From positions 124,001 through 188,000 of the forward strand of contig NZ_QJUI01000012.1 in assembly GCF_004327285.1 (NCBI RefSeq): DNA of 64,000 nt, given 5' to 3'. Source of the DNA: Phytopseudomonas daroniae. Its GTDB lineage: Bacteria; Pseudomonadota; Gammaproteobacteria; Pseudomonadales; Pseudomonadaceae. The notes below the pieces were generated by a model that was given only the letters and a program-made list of their open reading frames with translations, was not told the DNA's origin and searched no databases. This document shows positions 34,388-45,983 of this stretch, in pieces (position 1 is the first letter of the stretch; every line of letters starts with the position of its first letter). A program made the position numbers and the translations under genes.

Positions 34388-34435
34388 TTCCAGAGAAGCC
34401 CGTAATAAAAAGAAGAGAGCCAGCCATCAGCAGAC

Positions 34436-35497
34436 TCAGGCATCAGATGAGGCATTCCCGCTCGAGGTCACGGCATTCAGCTGTTTTTCCAACTGCTTCA
34501 CACGCCGTGCCATGTCGTCCAGCTGGCGGATACGCGCCACGCTTTTCTTCCACTCGCCCGCAGGTTGCATGGCGGTACCCGATGAGTAGGCACCCGGCTC
34601 GGTGATCGAGCGTGTGACCATGGTCATGCCCGTCACGAATACGCCGTCGCACACATCGATGTGCCCGACCATGCCAACGCCGCCAGCGATCATGCAGTTC
34701 TTGCCGATCGAGGTACTGCCGGAAATACCGACGCAGGCAGCCATCGCCGTGTTGTCACCGACCTGCACGTTATGCGCGATCATGATCTGGTTATCCAGCT
34801 TCACGCCGTTGCCGATGCGGGTGTCGGACAGCGCGCCACGATCAAGGGTGGTGTTGGCCCCGATCTCGACGTCGTCGCCGATGCTCACACCGCCGATCTG
34901 GGCGATCTTTTGCCAGACGCCCTTCTCGTTGGCGAAGCCGAAGCCCTCGCCGCCGATCACCGCGCCCGACTGAATGACGACTCGCTTACCGATACGCACG
35001 TCGTGGTACAACGTAACCCGCGGTGCCAACCAGCCGCCCTCAGCGATCTCGGAGCGCGCGCCGACTACGCAATGAGCGCCCAGCGATACGCCTGCACCGA
35101 TCTTCGCACCGCTCTCGATCACCACATAGGGCCCGATAGCGGCAGTTGGATCGACCTGGGCATCGTCGGCCACCAGCGCGGTGGGATGAATACCCGCCGC
35201 CGCCCTGGGCTTGCGATCGAACAGGTGGGACAGCGAAGCGTAGGCCAGGTAGGGATTGGCGACGATCAAGGCATTGCCGGTAAAACCTTCGGCATCAGCG
35301 GCAGTCAGCAACACGGCAGCGGCCTGGCAGCGACTCAGGTGCTTACGGTACTGAGCGTTCGCCAGGAACGTCAGCTGAGACGGGCCGGCATCCTGTAAGG
35401 TTGCCAGCCCGTCGACCGTCTGATCCGCGGCGCCACGCAAAGTGGCACCCAACCGCTCGGCCAACTGGCCGAGGGTGAATACAGGTATGGACATCAT
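34436..35497 (-). CDS. lpxD: UDP-3-O-acylglucosamine N-acyltransferase
   Basis: A 353-residue trimeric acyltransferase adding the N-linked 3-hydroxyacyl chain in lipid A synthesis. The N-terminal uridine-binding domain ([20 protein letters not shown]) is followed by a left-handed beta helix of hexapeptide repeats with the catalytic histidine in [20 protein letters not shown]. The C-terminal helix with [18 protein letters not shown] is the pseudomonad form. Its start overlaps the skp stop as ATGA. Confidence 0.96.
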   Translation of the reverse strand: MMSIPVFTLGQLAERLGATLRGAADQTVDGLATLQDAGPSQLTFLANAQYRKHLSRCQAAAVLLTAADAEGFTGNALIVANPYLAYASLSHLFDRKPRAAAGIHPTALVADDAQVDPTAAIGPYVVIESGAKIGAGVSLGAHCVVGARSEIAEGGWLAPRVTLYHDVRIGKRVVIQSGAVIGGEGFGFANEKGVWQKIAQIGGVSIGDDVEIGANTTLDRGALSDTRIGNGVKLDNQIMIAHNVQVGDNTAMAACVGISGSTSIGKNCMIAGGVGMVGHIDVCDGVFVTGMTMVTRSITEPGAYSSGTAMQPAGEWKKSVARIRQLDDMARRVKQLEKQLNAVTSSGNASSDA

Positions 35498-36000
35498 CAA
35501 CGCATCTGGTTCATGCGCTCGATGACCTGGCGAGTGATGTCGAACTGCGGTTTGACATCGATCACTGCGCCACGCTCCAGCACCAGGTCGAAATTGCCGG
35601 CCTTGATGACCTCCTCAACAGCCTTGTCCAGGTTGGGTTTGAGCTTCTTGAGCATATCGCGGTCAGCGGCAGCCTTGGCTTCGTTCAGCTCCTTGGACTG
35701 GAACTGGAAGTCACGGGCCTTCTGTTTGAAGTCCAGTTCGAGACGCTCGCGTTCGGCAGTCTGCATCTTGTCGCCGTCCTTGACGACGCGATCCTGAATG
35801 CGCTGGGCATCACTTTCCAGGGCCTTGAGCTTGTTCAACTGCGGGCCGAATTTCTTTTCGGCATCCACGGCATAACGCTTGGCTGCGTCGGATTCGAGCA
35901 AGGCCATCTGATAATTGAGTACCGCAACCTTCATTTCCGCAAATGCCGGGGTGGCCAGCAGAGCGGCGCTTAACAGAACCAGTTGAGTCAACTTACGCAC
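35497..36000 (-). CDS. skp: periplasmic chaperone Skp/OmpH
   Basis: A 167-residue periplasmic chaperone that holds unfolded outer-membrane proteins for BamA. Signal peptide [21 protein letters not shown] with a standard cut after AFA. The mature protein forms the family's long charged helices ([19 protein letters not shown]). It lies 48 bases after bamA, its client receiver. Confidence 0.94.
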   Translation of the reverse strand: MRKLTQLVLLSAALLATPAFAEMKVAVLNYQMALLESDAAKRYAVDAEKKFGPQLNKLKALESDAQRIQDRVVKDGDKMQTAERERLELDFKQKARDFQFQSKELNEAKAAADRDMLKKLKPNLDKAVEEVIKAGNFDLVLERGAVIDVKPQFDITRQVIERMNQMR

Positions 36001-36048
36001 GGTGCAACTCCTGCAGAAAAACTGTCTTCGTGATTCATGAGCAGACGC

Positions 36049-38409
36049 TTAGAACGTCTGGCCGAGGGAGAACTGGAATACCTGAGTATCGGCGTCGTCC
36101 GGTTTCTTCACCGGCATCGCCAGGCTGAAGCTCAACGGACCGAGGGCCGTGATCCAGGTGACCCCCACGCCAACCGAGCTGGCCAGATTGCCGAAATCGA
36201 TGTCGCAGCTATCGCCACGTCGCTTCTGGTTGGAATTGCAGTCGGTATCGAACACATTACCCACATCCCAGAACAGAGCGGTACGCAGCGAACGTTGATC
36301 CTTGACGAACGGCAACGGGAACAACAACTCGGCACCACCCTGGATCAGTACGTTACCACCGAACGGCAGCGGATCCTGATCCGGGTCGCGGATAGTGCCT
36401 GGCTTGGTACCGTCACTTGGAGTACTGCGCGGGCCAAGGCTGCTGTCTTCAAAACCGCGCACCGAGTTGAAACCACCGGCATAGTAGTTCTCGTAGAACG
36501 GCAACTTATTGGTGGAGCCGAAGGCCCCGCCATAACCCAACTGCGTATGGAAACGCATGGTGTAGGTATCGGTTAGCGGCTTGAACACCTGGCCACGGTA
36601 GTCGAGTTTGTAGAACGACAGGTCGCTGCCCGGCACGGTGGTCTCGAACACCAGACTCTGCGAATGACCGCGGTTGGCCAGCACGCCACGGTTGAGGGTC
36701 GACTCCGACCAGCCGACGGAGGCCTTGAAGTTCAGGTACTTCTCGCCTTCCTGCTCGGTGAAGTCGAAGATCTCGTCGACGGTGTAGCGACCGGTGTTGA
36801 TTTCATCCTGCTGCACGGTCAGGCCGTAGCTCAGGCGAGAGGTCTCGCTGATCGGATAACCGATATTGATACCGGCACCCAGGCTGTCGACCGAGTAGCT
36901 GGATACATCGACATCGAGCTCATCGTAGTCGGTGGTGCGGTAGAAGGCGTTATAGCCCAGACTCACACCGTCCTCGGTCCAGTAGGGGTCGGTGAAACTG
37001 AAGTTATAGCGGGTCTGGTATTCACTCCGGGTCAGGCCAAGGCTGACGCGGTTACCACTACCCAGGAAGTTGTTCTGAGTGATCGAACCACCCAGGATCA
37101 GACCGGCGTTCTGCGCAAAACCGACGCTGGCGGTGATAGAACCGGAAGCCTGCTCCTCGACGCTGTAGTTGACGTCGATCTGGTCATCGGTACCCGGTAC
37201 TTGCGGGGTCTCGACGTTGACTTCCTTGAAGAAGCCCAGACGCTCCAGACGCACCTTGGACTGGTCGATCAGGTAGGTCGAAGCCCAGCCGCCTTCCATC
37301 TGGCGCATTTCGCGGCGCAGCACTTCGTCTTCGGTCTTGGTGTTGCCACGGAAGTTGATGCGATTGACGTAGGCACGCTTGCCCGGATCGACGACGAAAG
37401 TGATCGATACCGAGTTGTCATCATCATGCGGCTCGGGCACGCCGTTGACGTTGGCGAAGGTGTAACCCTCGTTACCCAGGCGGCGGGTGATCAGCTCGCT
37501 GGTGGTGGTCATGACCTTGCGCGAGAACACCTGGCCTTCCTTGACCAGCAGCAGGGCACGGACTTCTTCTTCCGGCACCTTGAGATCGCCGGAAAGCTTC
37601 ACGTCGCGGACGGTGTACTTCTCGCCTTCATCGATGTTGACGGTGATGTAGACGTGCTTCTTGTCCGGCGTGATGGACACCTGAGTGGAGGTGATGTCCA
37701 TGTTGATGTAGCCGCGATCCAGGTAGTAGGAACGCAGTCGCTCCAGGTCACCGGAGAGTTTTTCACGGGCGTACTTGTCATCGTTGCGGAAGAACGACAG
37801 CCAGTTGGTGGTCTTCAGCTCGAACAGATCGTTGAGATCCTCATCGGAGAAGACATTGTTGCCCACCACGTTGATGTGCTGGATGGCCGCGACGGTGCCT
37901 TCGTTGATATTGATCTTCAGCGCGACACGGTTACGCGGCTGCGGGATCACTTCGGCATCGATCTCGGCAGAATATCGCCCCTGGGCCACATACTGGCGCT
38001 GCAGTTCGTTACGTACGCCTTCGAGGGTGGCACGTTGGAAAATTTCGCCTTCGGACAGACCGGACTGGTTCAGCCCCTTGAGCAGGTCATCGCTGCTGAT
38101 GGCCTTGTTGCCTTCGATCTCGATACTGGAAATCGACGGACGCTCGACCACGGTGATGACCAGCACGTTGCCATCGCGACCCAGCTGGATGTCCTGGAAG
38201 AAACCGGTTTTGAACAGTTCGCGGGTCGCTTCGACCAGCGTGCGGTCGTCGGCCGACTCGCCCACATTCAATGGCAGCGCGCCGAACAGGCTGCCCGCGG
38301 AGACGCGTTGCAGGCCGTTTACGCGAATATCGGAGATGGTGAAGGACTCGGCGTGAACTTCGGCGATCATCAATGCGGCAAGAACCGCAGGTAGCAGCAG
38401 ACGTTTCAT
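36049..38409 (-). CDS. bamA: outer membrane protein assembly factor BamA
   Basis: The 786-residue essential core of the BAM complex. Signal peptide of about 20 residues (ending EVHA), five POTRA domains (about 21-425), then a 16-strand barrel. The conserved loop-6 motif VRGF is seen in NSVRGFEDSSLGPRS, and the last residue is F, as required for barrel insertion. It is followed by skp and preceded by rseP, the usual envelope-biogenesis order. Length is normal for Pseudomonas. Confidence 0.97.
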   Translation of the reverse strand: MKRLLLPAVLAALMIAEVHAESFTISDIRVNGLQRVSAGSLFGALPLNVGESADDRTLVEATRELFKTGFFQDIQLGRDGNVLVITVVERPSISSIEIEGNKAISSDDLLKGLNQSGLSEGEIFQRATLEGVRNELQRQYVAQGRYSAEIDAEVIPQPRNRVALKININEGTVAAIQHINVVGNNVFSDEDLNDLFELKTTNWLSFFRNDDKYAREKLSGDLERLRSYYLDRGYINMDITSTQVSITPDKKHVYITVNIDEGEKYTVRDVKLSGDLKVPEEEVRALLLVKEGQVFSRKVMTTTSELITRRLGNEGYTFANVNGVPEPHDDDNSVSITFVVDPGKRAYVNRINFRGNTKTEDEVLRREMRQMEGGWASTYLIDQSKVRLERLGFFKEVNVETPQVPGTDDQIDVNYSVEEQASGSITASVGFAQNAGLILGGSITQNNFLGSGNRVSLGLTRSEYQTRYNFSFTDPYWTEDGVSLGYNAFYRTTDYDELDVDVSSYSVDSLGAGINIGYPISETSRLSYGLTVQQDEINTGRYTVDEIFDFTEQEGEKYLNFKASVGWSESTLNRGVLANRGHSQSLVFETTVPGSDLSFYKLDYRGQVFKPLTDTYTMRFHTQLGYGGAFGSTNKLPFYENYYAGGFNSVRGFEDSSLGPRSTPSDGTKPGTIRDPDQDPLPFGGNVLIQGGAELLFPLPFVKDQRSLRTALFWDVGNVFDTDCNSNQKRRGDSCDIDFGNLASSVGVGVTWITALGPLSFSLAMPVKKPDDADTQVFQFSLGQTF

Positions 38410-38482
38410 GAAGTCCTTTCTTATTCCAACTAACGATAAGAAATCAGTCGTTCGAGACGAAAGATATGTAATTCAGCAGAGG

Positions 38483-39835
38483 TCACAGGCGCCCCAGGTC
38501 ATTGACCAGAGCCAGCAGCATCACCCCGATCACCAGGCTGATGCCAATCTGCATCCCCCAACCCTGCACCCGTTCGGAGAGCGGACGACCCCGTACCCAC
38601 TCGACCAGGTAATAAAGCAGATGCCCGCCATCCAGAACCGGAATAGGCAGCAAATTGAGAACGCCCAGACTGATACTCAGGTAGGCGAGGAAATTCAAGA
38701 AGTCCCCGAGGCCTGACTCGGCCGAAGCGCCCGCCACTTTAGCAATGGTTATCGGCCCGCTCAAGTTTTTTACCGAGAGCTCGCCGAACAGCATTTTCTT
38801 CAGTGAATCGAGGGTCAGAACACTCATTGTCCAGGTACGTGACGCCCCTTCGCCGATGGCCTCCAGCGGGCCGTAGCTGACCTCGCGAAGCATTTCCGCC
38901 GGCCATTGGGCAGCAGCGACACCGGCGCCCAGATAACCACTGGCCGCCCCACCCTCACCGCGAGAAGCCAGAGTGACGGGCACGTCCAGACGCTGCCCAT
39001 CGCGCTCCAGCGAAATCGATACCGATTGCCCCGGCAACCCACGAACACGATCGACCAGATCCTGCCAGTCGACCAGAGGCTGTTCATCGAGCGCTAGCAG
39101 GCGGTCGCCCACACGCAGGCCGGCAGCTTGCGCAGGCCCCTGCGGATCGAACTCGGCCAGCACCGGTTCAAGGCTCGGGCGCCACGGACGAATGCCCAGC
39201 GAAGCGATCGGATCCGGCTCATTGGCGCCGCGCAGCCAGTTATCCAGATCGATGCGATGCAGCGTGTCAGCGCCGCCATCCGTATGACGCGTGGCAATTT
39301 CCAGCTCGCCGCTTTCGCCGAGACGGCGCACCAGTTGCAGATTCACCGCCGACCAGCCAGAAGTCGCCTTGCCATTGACCGACACGATCTCTTCGCCGAC
39401 CTGTAGACCGGCGACCTGGGCCAGGCTGCCAGCCTCGACCGCGCCGATGACCGGGCGCACCTGCTGGCTGCCGAGCATGGCGACCAGCCAGAAGAATACC
39501 AGCGCCAGCGCGAAGTTGGCCGCCGGACCTGCCGCCACGATGGCGATGCGCTGCCCGACGGTCTTGCGATTGAACGACTGCTCGGCCAGCGCCGGCGGCA
39601 CGTCGCCTTCGCGCTCATCGAGCATCTTCACGTAGCCACCGAGCGGGATCGCGGCGATCACGAACTCCGTACCCTGGCGATCATGCCAGCGCACCAGCGG
39701 CGTACCGAAGCCCACCGAAAAACGCAGCACCTTGACGCCACAGCGTCGGGCAACCCAGAAATGACCGTACTCATGAAAAGTCACCAGCACCCCGAGCGCA
39801 ATCAGGGTGCCAACGATCATATACAGCGCGCTCAT
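38483..39835 (-). CDS. rseP: sigma-E site-2 protease RseP
   Basis: A 450-residue inner-membrane zinc protease that completes cleavage of the anti-sigma factor controlling the envelope stress sigma factor (MucA in Pseudomonas). The active site is HEYGH at residues 21-25, with the second half in [13 protein letters not shown] near the C-terminus. Two tandem PDZ domains lie between ([15 protein letters not shown] and [15 protein letters not shown]). The start at [10 protein letters not shown] overlaps the dxr stop by four bases. Confidence 0.96.
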   Translation of the reverse strand: MSALYMIVGTLIALGVLVTFHEYGHFWVARRCGVKVLRFSVGFGTPLVRWHDRQGTEFVIAAIPLGGYVKMLDEREGDVPPALAEQSFNRKTVGQRIAIVAAGPAANFALALVFFWLVAMLGSQQVRPVIGAVEAGSLAQVAGLQVGEEIVSVNGKATSGWSAVNLQLVRRLGESGELEIATRHTDGGADTLHRIDLDNWLRGANEPDPIASLGIRPWRPSLEPVLAEFDPQGPAQAAGLRVGDRLLALDEQPLVDWQDLVDRVRGLPGQSVSISLERDGQRLDVPVTLASRGEGGAASGYLGAGVAAAQWPAEMLREVSYGPLEAIGEGASRTWTMSVLTLDSLKKMLFGELSVKNLSGPITIAKVAGASAESGLGDFLNFLAYLSISLGVLNLLPIPVLDGGHLLYYLVEWVRGRPLSERVQGWGMQIGISLVIGVMLLALVNDLGRL

Positions 39836-41025
39836 GCCACCTCTCCACGATTCAACCACTGCCCAGCCAATTCCCGCGCACGGCGGTCGGCCTCGAGCAC
39901 AGCGTCGAGGCACTCCACCGCAACAGCCGGCTCGGCTTCAAGAACGCCGTCAATGATACGCGCGATATCGGTAAAGCGAATCCGCCGTTCGAGAAATGCC
40001 GCCACCGCTACTTCATTCGCCGCATTGAGCATGGCTGGCGCACTGCCGCCCGCCTCTGCCGCCTGCCGCGCCAGGCGCAGGCAAGGGAAGCGGGTATCGT
40101 CGGGGGCTTGAAAGTCCAGCCGTGCCACCGCGAGCAGATCCAGCGGCGCAACGCCGGAATCGATGCGCTGCGGCCAGGCCAGGGCGTGGGCGATGGGCGT
40201 ACGCATGTCGGGGTTGCCCAACTGTGCGAGCACCGAACCATCGACGTAATCGACCAGAGAATGAATGACGCTCTGCGGATGGATCACCACCTCGACCTGC
40301 CTGGGGCGCGCGTCGAACAGCCAGCAGGCCTCGATCAGCTCCAGCCCTTTATTCATCATGCTGGCCGAGTCGACGGAAATCTTGCGCCCCATCGACCAAT
40401 TGGGATGAGCACAGGCCTGCTCGGGCGTGACCGCATGCAACGCTTCGGCCGAGGTTTCCCGGAACGGCCCGCCAGATGCAGTCAGCAGAATACGCCGCAC
40501 GCCGACCGGCTGCAGGCCACGAGCGTAATCCTGAGGGAGGCACTGGAAAATCGCGTTGTGCTCGCTGTCGATAGGCAACAGCACAGCGCCGCTCTGACGC
40601 ACCGCACGCATGAACAGCGCGCCCGACATCACCAGCGCTTCCTTGTTGGCCAGCAAGACCTTCTTGCCTGCCTCCACCGCAGCCAGGGTCGGCTTGAGCC
40701 CCGCCGCACCCACGATGGCCGCCATCACGGCGTCTACCTCGGCATGCGCGGAGACCTCACACAATCCTGCTTCGCCAAACAGCACGCGAGTATCGAGGCC
40801 AGCAAGGCGCAGACGAGCCTGCAGGTCGTTCGCCGCCTGCGCATCCGCAACGACGGCGAAACCTGGACGATGAATCAGGCATAGCGCCTCCAGCTCAGCC
40901 ACGCGGCTGAACGCGGTCAGAGCAAACACCTGATACCGCGAGGGATGCCGAGCAATGACGTCGAGCGTACTGAGACCGATGGAACCCGTCGCACCAAGAA
41001 CGCTAATGAGTTGCACCTGAGTCAC
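39832..41025 (-). CDS. dxr: 1-deoxy-D-xylulose 5-phosphate reductoisomerase
   Basis: A 397-residue NADPH-dependent enzyme, the committed step of the MEP isoprenoid pathway. NADPH loop [19 protein letters not shown]; active-site region [14 protein letters not shown]; later [18 protein letters not shown]. It lies between cdsA and rseP, overlapping both as ATGA. With uppS, ispD and ispF in this window, four of the genes leading to undecaprenyl diphosphate are present. Confidence 0.97.
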   Translation of the reverse strand: MTQVQLISVLGATGSIGLSTLDVIARHPSRYQVFALTAFSRVAELEALCLIHRPGFAVVADAQAANDLQARLRLAGLDTRVLFGEAGLCEVSAHAEVDAVMAAIVGAAGLKPTLAAVEAGKKVLLANKEALVMSGALFMRAVRQSGAVLLPIDSEHNAIFQCLPQDYARGLQPVGVRRILLTASGGPFRETSAEALHAVTPEQACAHPNWSMGRKISVDSASMMNKGLELIEACWLFDARPRQVEVVIHPQSVIHSLVDYVDGSVLAQLGNPDMRTPIAHALAWPQRIDSGVAPLDLLAVARLDFQAPDDTRFPCLRLARQAAEAGGSAPAMLNAANEVAVAAFLERRIRFTDIARIIDGVLEAEPAVAVECLDAVLEADRRARELAGQWLNRGEVA

Positions 41026-41837
41026 AGCGTGCCCCAGCCGGCGAGCAACAGCAGTACGGCAAATACCGGCACGGCCGCCGTCAGGCTGTCGATACGATCG
41101 AGTACGCCGCCATGCCCAGGCAACAGGTTACTGCTGTCCTTGATGCCGGACTGGCGCTTGAACATGCTCTCGGTTAGATCACCGACTACTGAAATCAGCA
41201 CCACCAATGCAGCCGCCGGCAGCGCCAGCAAGAACGTAGCAAACGACCAGTCGCGGTAGACACCGACCACGACGGTCAGCAGCAAACTGAGCAACAAACC
41301 ACCGATCAAACCTTCCCAGCTCTTGCCAGGGCTGACCTGCGGAGCCAGCTTGCGCTTGCCGAAACGCTTACCGGAGAAATAGGCCCCGATATCCGCCACC
41401 CAGACCAACGCCATGACCGCCAGAATCAGCCAATTGGCCAGTTGCCACTGCTTCAGCACCACCAGACCTTGCCAAGCCGGCAAGAGAATCAACAGGCCAA
41501 TCAGCAAGCGGCCAGGCGGGCCACCCCAGTAACGGCTGCTGTGCGGATAATTGAGCACCAGAAAGGTCGCGAACGCCCACCACAGCACACCCACAGCCAA
41601 TACCCAGGGCGCCAGCGTCGGCAAACCGTGCAACAGGTACAACAGCAGCGCCACCAGCGCCGCGTAGGCGATACGCAGCGGCTGAGTGGCGAAACCGGCC
41701 AGGCGCGCCCATTCCCAGGCACCGAGCACCACCACCGCGGCGATGAACAGCGCAAATGCGCCACCTTCGAGCAGGAAGAACCCCGCCAGGGCGATCGGCA
41801 ACAGGATCAGCGCCGTAATGATTCGTTGCTTGAGCAT
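41022..41837 (-). CDS. cdsA: phosphatidate cytidylyltransferase
   Basis: A 271-residue polytopic membrane enzyme making CDP-diacylglycerol from phosphatidate and CTP, the branch point to all phospholipids. The family signature [18 protein letters not shown] is present near the C-terminus. It overlaps uppS by one base and dxr by four. Confidence 0.97.
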   Translation of the reverse strand: MLKQRIITALILLPIALAGFFLLEGGAFALFIAAVVVLGAWEWARLAGFATQPLRIAYAALVALLLYLLHGLPTLAPWVLAVGVLWWAFATFLVLNYPHSSRYWGGPPGRLLIGLLILLPAWQGLVVLKQWQLANWLILAVMALVWVADIGAYFSGKRFGKRKLAPQVSPGKSWEGLIGGLLLSLLLTVVVGVYRDWSFATFLLALPAAALVVLISVVGDLTESMFKRQSGIKDSSNLLPGHGGVLDRIDSLTAAVPVFAVLLLLAGWGTL

Positions 41838-42601
41838 CAGGCGCGGGCCTCGGCTTCGACTTGTTCACTGGTTTTGCCAAAGCGTCGCTGACGCTTGGCG
41901 AAATCCGCCAGCGCTGCGCGCATGGCGTCGTGTTTGAAGTCCGGCCATAGCAGGTCGGAGAAGTACAGCTCACTATAGGCCATCTGCCAGAGCAGGAAAT
42001 TGCTGACTCGGTGCTCACCACCCGTGCGGATGCACAGATCGGGCAACGGCAACTCGCCCGTGACCAGACAGCTTTGCAGCAGGCCCGGGGTGATGTCTTC
42101 AGGTTGCAGATGCCCGCCCTGAACTTCCCGCGCAAGGCGCTGGGCAGCCTGGGCGATATCCCATTGACCACCGTAGTTCGCGGCGATTTGCAGGATGAAG
42201 CGTTTTTCGCCAGCGGCGCCCGACGTCTTGGCCTCGGCCTCTCGCATGGCGGCCTGCAGCTCAGGATGAAAGCGCGAACGATCACCGATGATGCGCAGGC
42301 TGATACCGTTCTCGTCGAGCTTGCGGGTTTCCCGCCGCAAGGCACTGAGGAACAACTCCATCAGAGCCCCGACCTCTTCGGCAGGCCGCTGCCAGTTCTC
42401 ACTGGAGAACGCGAACAGAGTCAACACCTCGACCCCGGATTCAGCGCACACCTCGATCACCGCACGCACCGCATCGACGCCCGCCTTGTGCCCGGCCACA
42501 CCGGGCAGCAGGCGCTTGCGCGCCCAGCGGTTATTACCATCCATAATGATCGCCACATGCCGTGGAACGGCCATCACGGCACCGACTTTGGAATTGTCCA
42601 T
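41837..42601 (-). CDS. uppS: undecaprenyl diphosphate synthase
   Basis: A 254-residue cis-prenyltransferase making the C55 carrier lipid for peptidoglycan and O-antigen. The catalytic aspartate lies in HVAIIMDGNNRWARKR. The farnesyl-binding block FAFSSENWQRP and the C-terminal IRTGGEHRVSNFLLWQ match the family. Start at MDNSKVGAVM; a shorter form at MAVPRHVAI is possible. It lies 16 bases after frr. Confidence 0.97.
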   Translation of the reverse strand: MDNSKVGAVMAVPRHVAIIMDGNNRWARKRLLPGVAGHKAGVDAVRAVIEVCAESGVEVLTLFAFSSENWQRPAEEVGALMELFLSALRRETRKLDENGISLRIIGDRSRFHPELQAAMREAEAKTSGAAGEKRFILQIAANYGGQWDIAQAAQRLAREVQGGHLQPEDITPGLLQSCLVTGELPLPDLCIRTGGEHRVSNFLLWQMAYSELYFSDLLWPDFKHDAMRAALADFAKRQRRFGKTSEQVEAEARA

Positions 42602-42617
42602 GGCGACTTCCTGGCCG

Positions 42618-43175
42618 TCAGACGGCCATCAGATCCGCTTCTTTCTGCTTGACGGCAACTTCGATCTCGCCCACAAACTTGTCGGTCAGCTTCTGGATGT
42701 CGTCAGCAGCGCGACGCTCTTCGTCTTCGCTGATTTCCTTTTCCTTGACCAGATCCTTGAGCTGGCTCAGGGCATCACGACGGATATTGCGCACGGCCAC
42801 ACGGCCGTCTTCCGCAGCGTCACGCGCCTGCTTGGTGAAGCCCTTGCGGGTTTCTTCGGTCAGCGCCGGCATGGAAATCAGCAGCAGTTCGCCGAGGTTG
42901 GTCGGATTGAAGCCCAGACCGGAGCTCTGAATCGCTTTGTCCACGGCAGACAGCATGCTGCGCTCGAACGCCACGACCTGCAGGGTACGCGAGTCTTTTA
43001 CGGTTACGCTGGCAACCTGATTCAAAGGCGTATCAACGCCGTAGTAAGGCACCATCACCCCACCGAGGATGCTCGGGTGAGCCTGACCGGTACGGATGCG
43101 GCTGAATGCGTGGGCAAGCGATTCCAGGCTCTTCTGCATGCGCACCTGAGCGTCTTTCTTGATTTCGTTGATCAT
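42618..43175 (-). CDS. frr: ribosome recycling factor
   Basis: A 185-residue factor which, with EF-G, splits post-termination ribosomes. The long helices of domain I are seen in [20 protein letters not shown] and the C-terminal [18 protein letters not shown]. Its ATG overlaps the pyrH stop as TAATG. It is part of the rpsB-tsf-pyrH-frr translation unit. Confidence 0.97.
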   Translation of the reverse strand: MINEIKKDAQVRMQKSLESLAHAFSRIRTGQAHPSILGGVMVPYYGVDTPLNQVASVTVKDSRTLQVVAFERSMLSAVDKAIQSSGLGFNPTNLGELLLISMPALTEETRKGFTKQARDAAEDGRVAVRNIRRDALSQLKDLVKEKEISEDEERRAADDIQKLTDKFVGEIEVAVKQKEADLMAV

Positions 43176-43915
43176 TACTTACTTTCCTCGACCAAAGTAC
43201 CTTCGGCGCCACCCACCACGACATTGAGCAGGGCACCCGGCTTGTTCATATTGAAAACACGCAGCGGCATGCTGTGGTCACGGCACAGGCAGATGGCCGT
43301 CAGATCCATCACGCCCAACTTGCGATCCAATACCTCGTCATAGGTGAGGCGATCGAATTTTTCCGCATGCGGATCCTTGAATGGATCGGCAGTGTACACA
43401 CCATCCACCTTGGTTGCCTTCAGCACCACATCGGCGTCGATCTCGATTGCCCGCAGGCAGGCGGCCGAGTCGGTGGTGAAGAAAGGGTTGCCAGTGCCAG
43501 CGGCGAAAATCACCACCTCACCGGTTTTCAGGTGGCGCATGGCCTTGCGACGATCATAGTGATCGGTGACCCCGACCATCGAGATGGCCGACATGACCAG
43601 CGCGGGAATATTCGAGCGCTCCAGGGCGTCGCGCATGGCCAGGGCATTCATCACCGTGGCCAGCATACCCATATGATCACCGGTGACCCGATCCATGCCG
43701 GCGGCGCTCAGCGCTGCGCCGCGGAACAGGTTGCCGCCACCGATCACCAGGCCGACCTGTACGCCGATACCGACCAACTGGCCGACTTCCAGCGCCATGC
43801 GATCCAGTACCTTGGGATCGATGCCGAAATCTTCCGACCCCATCAGGGCCTCGCCGCTGAGTTTGAGCAGAATGCGCTTGTAGCGCGGTTGACGACCACT
43901 CACCTGCTGAGCCAT
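43175..43915 (-). CDS. pyrH: uridylate kinase
   Basis: A 246-residue hexameric UMP kinase that makes UDP for nucleotide and sugar synthesis. The amino-acid-kinase fold is seen in [33 protein letters not shown] and the [18 protein letters not shown] block. It lies downstream of tsf after a terminator-like hairpin, so it probably also has its own promoter, in the 187-base gap. Confidence 0.97.
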   Translation of the reverse strand: MAQQVSGRQPRYKRILLKLSGEALMGSEDFGIDPKVLDRMALEVGQLVGIGVQVGLVIGGGNLFRGAALSAAGMDRVTGDHMGMLATVMNALAMRDALERSNIPALVMSAISMVGVTDHYDRRKAMRHLKTGEVVIFAAGTGNPFFTTDSAACLRAIEIDADVVLKATKVDGVYTADPFKDPHAEKFDRLTYDEVLDRKLGVMDLTAICLCRDHSMPLRVFNMNKPGALLNVVVGGAEGTLVEESK

Positions 43916-44044
43916 TACCAGTCTCTCCTGCGGCGTAAGAAAGCGTGCGAACCCTGTGGCTCGCCCATATCGAGCGCTTCGACAGCGCTCACGACCGTTG
44001 GTGCCCTAGGCACCAACCGCCGCCTTGAAAAAAATCCCATTTGT

Positions 44045-44078
44045 AAAAGAGGCCGCGCGCGTGAGCGGGCAGCCTCTT
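44045..44078 (-). terminator. rho-independent terminator after tsf
   Basis: On the minus strand, AAGAGGC pairs with GCCTCTT around a GC-rich arm that itself folds (CCGCTCACGCGCGCGG), followed by TTTTAC. It lies about 25 bases after the tsf stop. Confidence 0.75.
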
Positions 44079-44102
44079 CTGGGGCGCTAGCTGAGGTGCC
44101 TG

Positions 44103-44966
44103 TTACTGCTTGCTGGCAGCAACCTGGGCAGCGACTTCGGCAGCGAAGTCGGTCTCGGCCTTCTCGATGCCCTCGCCCACTTCGTAACGTACGAAGGAAA
44201 CGATTTCAGCACCGGCTTTCTTCACCAGCTCACCAACCTTGACTTCCGGATCCATGATGAAGGCTTGCTCAACCAGGCTGGCTTCGGCCAGGAACTTGTT
44301 GATGCGGCCCTTGATCATGTTCTCGACGATGTTTTCCGGCTTGCCAGCGATTTTCTCGGCATTCAGCTGCAGGAAGATTTCTTTTTCCTTGGCAACCAGC
44401 TCTTCGGAGACCTGATCCGGCGAAACAACGGCCGGGTTGGAAGCAGCAACGTGCATGGCAACGTGCTTGGCCAGCTCGTCGTTACCGCCTTTCAGGACAA
44501 CCAGAACACCGATACGGTGGCCGTGCAGGTAAGCACCAACGGTTTCGCCGGCGACTGCGGTCAAACGACGGATGTTGACGTTCTCGCCGCACTTGGCAAC
44601 CAGGGCCTCACGCGCGGATTCGCGGGAAGCGATCAGCGGAGCGACTTCGGTCAGGTTCTGAGTGAAGGCTTCATCCAGGCTTTCTTTCACGAAGCCCTTG
44701 AAGTCGTCCTGCAGAGCCAGGAAGTCGGTCTGCGAGTTGACTTCGATGATCAGGCCACGGCCACCTTCGACGCGAGCGGCGATAGCGCCTTCAGCGGCGA
44801 TGTTGCCCGCTTTCTTGGCGGCCTTGATGGCACCCGAGGCGCGCATGTCGTCGATGGCTTTCTCGATGTCGCCACCGGCGGCAACCAGGGCCTTCTTGCA
44901 TTCCATCATGCCTTGGCCAGTACGCTCGCGCAGTTCTTTAACCAGGGCTGCAGTGATCTCTGCCAT
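44103..44966 (-). CDS. tsf: elongation factor Ts
   Basis: A 287-residue nucleotide-exchange factor for EF-Tu. The N-terminal UBA-like domain holds LRERTGQGMMECKKAL, and the core contains the EF-Tu contact block QTDFLALQDDFKGFVKE. It is downstream of rpsB across a strong hairpin that probably lowers tsf expression relative to rpsB, as in other bacteria. Confidence 0.97.
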   Translation of the reverse strand: MAEITAALVKELRERTGQGMMECKKALVAAGGDIEKAIDDMRASGAIKAAKKAGNIAAEGAIAARVEGGRGLIIEVNSQTDFLALQDDFKGFVKESLDEAFTQNLTEVAPLIASRESAREALVAKCGENVNIRRLTAVAGETVGAYLHGHRIGVLVVLKGGNDELAKHVAMHVAASNPAVVSPDQVSEELVAKEKEIFLQLNAEKIAGKPENIVENMIKGRINKFLAEASLVEQAFIMDPEVKVGELVKKAGAEIVSFVRYEVGEGIEKAETDFAAEVAAQVAASKQ

Positions 44967-45032
44967 TTTGAAAATCCTCTTGGTAGGTCTTCAACCATCG
45001 CCCGTCATACGGGCGATCAAATCTGTGAGTGG

Positions 45033-45059
45033 CAAAAAGGGGGCCTAGCCCCCTTTTTG
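45033..45059 (-). terminator. rpsB-tsf intergenic terminator/attenuator
   Basis: A perfect 11-base stem CAAAAAGGGGG/CCCCCTTTTTG with a five-base loop and a T tract, 35 bases after the rpsB stop. Its position between two genes needed in unequal amounts suggests partial read-through. Confidence 0.88.
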
Positions 45060-45094
45060 CGCAGCGCATAACACTAGGTGCTCTGCGTTACCGC

Positions 45095-45838
45095 TCAGCC
45101 TTCGGCAGCTTCGGCAGCCGGCGCTTCTTCGACGAACGCTTCGGTAGCGCCGCCAACGTTGCTGCGACCACGGATCACGGCGTCGGCCATGGCACCCATG
45201 TACAGCTGGATGGCGCGGATGGCGTCGTCGTTACCCGGGATGATGTAGTCAACGCCTTCTGGGCTGCTGTTGGTATCGACAACGCCGATGACCGGGATGC
45301 CCAGCTTGTTGGCTTCGGTGATCGCGATGCGCTCGTGATCAACGTCGATGACGAACAGTGCGTCCGGCAGGCCGCCCATGTCCTTGATACCACCCAGGCT
45401 GCGATCCAGTTTTTCCAGATCACGGGTGCGCATCAGCGCTTCTTTCTTGGTCAGCTTGGTGAAGGTGCCGTCCTGGGACTGCACTTCCAGATCACGCAGA
45501 CGCTTGATCGAGGCACGGATGGTCTTGTAGTTGGTGAGCATGCCGCCCAACCAGCGGTGATCGACGAACGGCGAGTTGCAACGAGCAGCTTCTTCGCGAA
45601 CGATCTTGCCAGCGGAACGCTTGGTGCCGACGAACAGGATCTTGTTCTTGCCAGCAGCCAGCTTTTCAACGAACGACAGCGCGTCGTTGAACATCGGCAG
45701 GGTCTTTTCAAGGTTGATGATGTGAATCTTGTTACGCGCACCGAAAATGTACTTGCCCATTTTCGGGTTCCAGTAACGGGTCTGGTGACCGAAGTGCACA
45801 CCGGCCTTCAGCATATCGCGCATATTGACTTGGGACAT
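45095..45838 (-). CDS. rpsB: 30S ribosomal protein S2
   Basis: A 247-residue ribosomal protein S2. The N-terminal block [20 protein letters not shown] and the core [19 protein letters not shown] are family standards. The start at [10 protein letters not shown] is fixed by the family and preceded by AAGGAACTATC. It is the first gene of the rpsB-tsf-pyrH-frr unit and is divergent from map. In gamma-proteobacteria S2 represses its own leader. Confidence 0.98.
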   Translation of the reverse strand: MSQVNMRDMLKAGVHFGHQTRYWNPKMGKYIFGARNKIHIINLEKTLPMFNDALSFVEKLAAGKNKILFVGTKRSAGKIVREEAARCNSPFVDHRWLGGMLTNYKTIRASIKRLRDLEVQSQDGTFTKLTKKEALMRTRDLEKLDRSLGGIKDMGGLPDALFVIDVDHERIAITEANKLGIPVIGVVDTNSSPEGVDYIIPGNDDAIRAIQLYMGAMADAVIRGRSNVGGATEAFVEEAPAAEAAEG

Positions 45839-45983
45839 GATAGTTCCTTGATAAGTCGGGTTAGGCCTCCACGCGTCCCAATTTCCAACCCTTGCGGGCA
45901 CCCAGGAAATCGTGTCGACACGTGTGTGGGGTTAAGCTTTCGGGGGGCTGCCCCGTAAAGCGGCGCGTTTTATACCACAAGTA
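45839..45983 (-). promoter_or_regulatory. rpsB promoter and 5' leader
   Basis: On the minus strand an extended -10, TGGTATAAA (hexamer at 45969-45974), would start a leader of about 120 bases before the rpsB ATG. The leader contains GGGGCAGCCCC, a GTGTCGACAC palindrome and GC-rich arms, as expected of the S2 autoregulatory leader, though I cannot fold it reliably by eye. Confidence 0.5.
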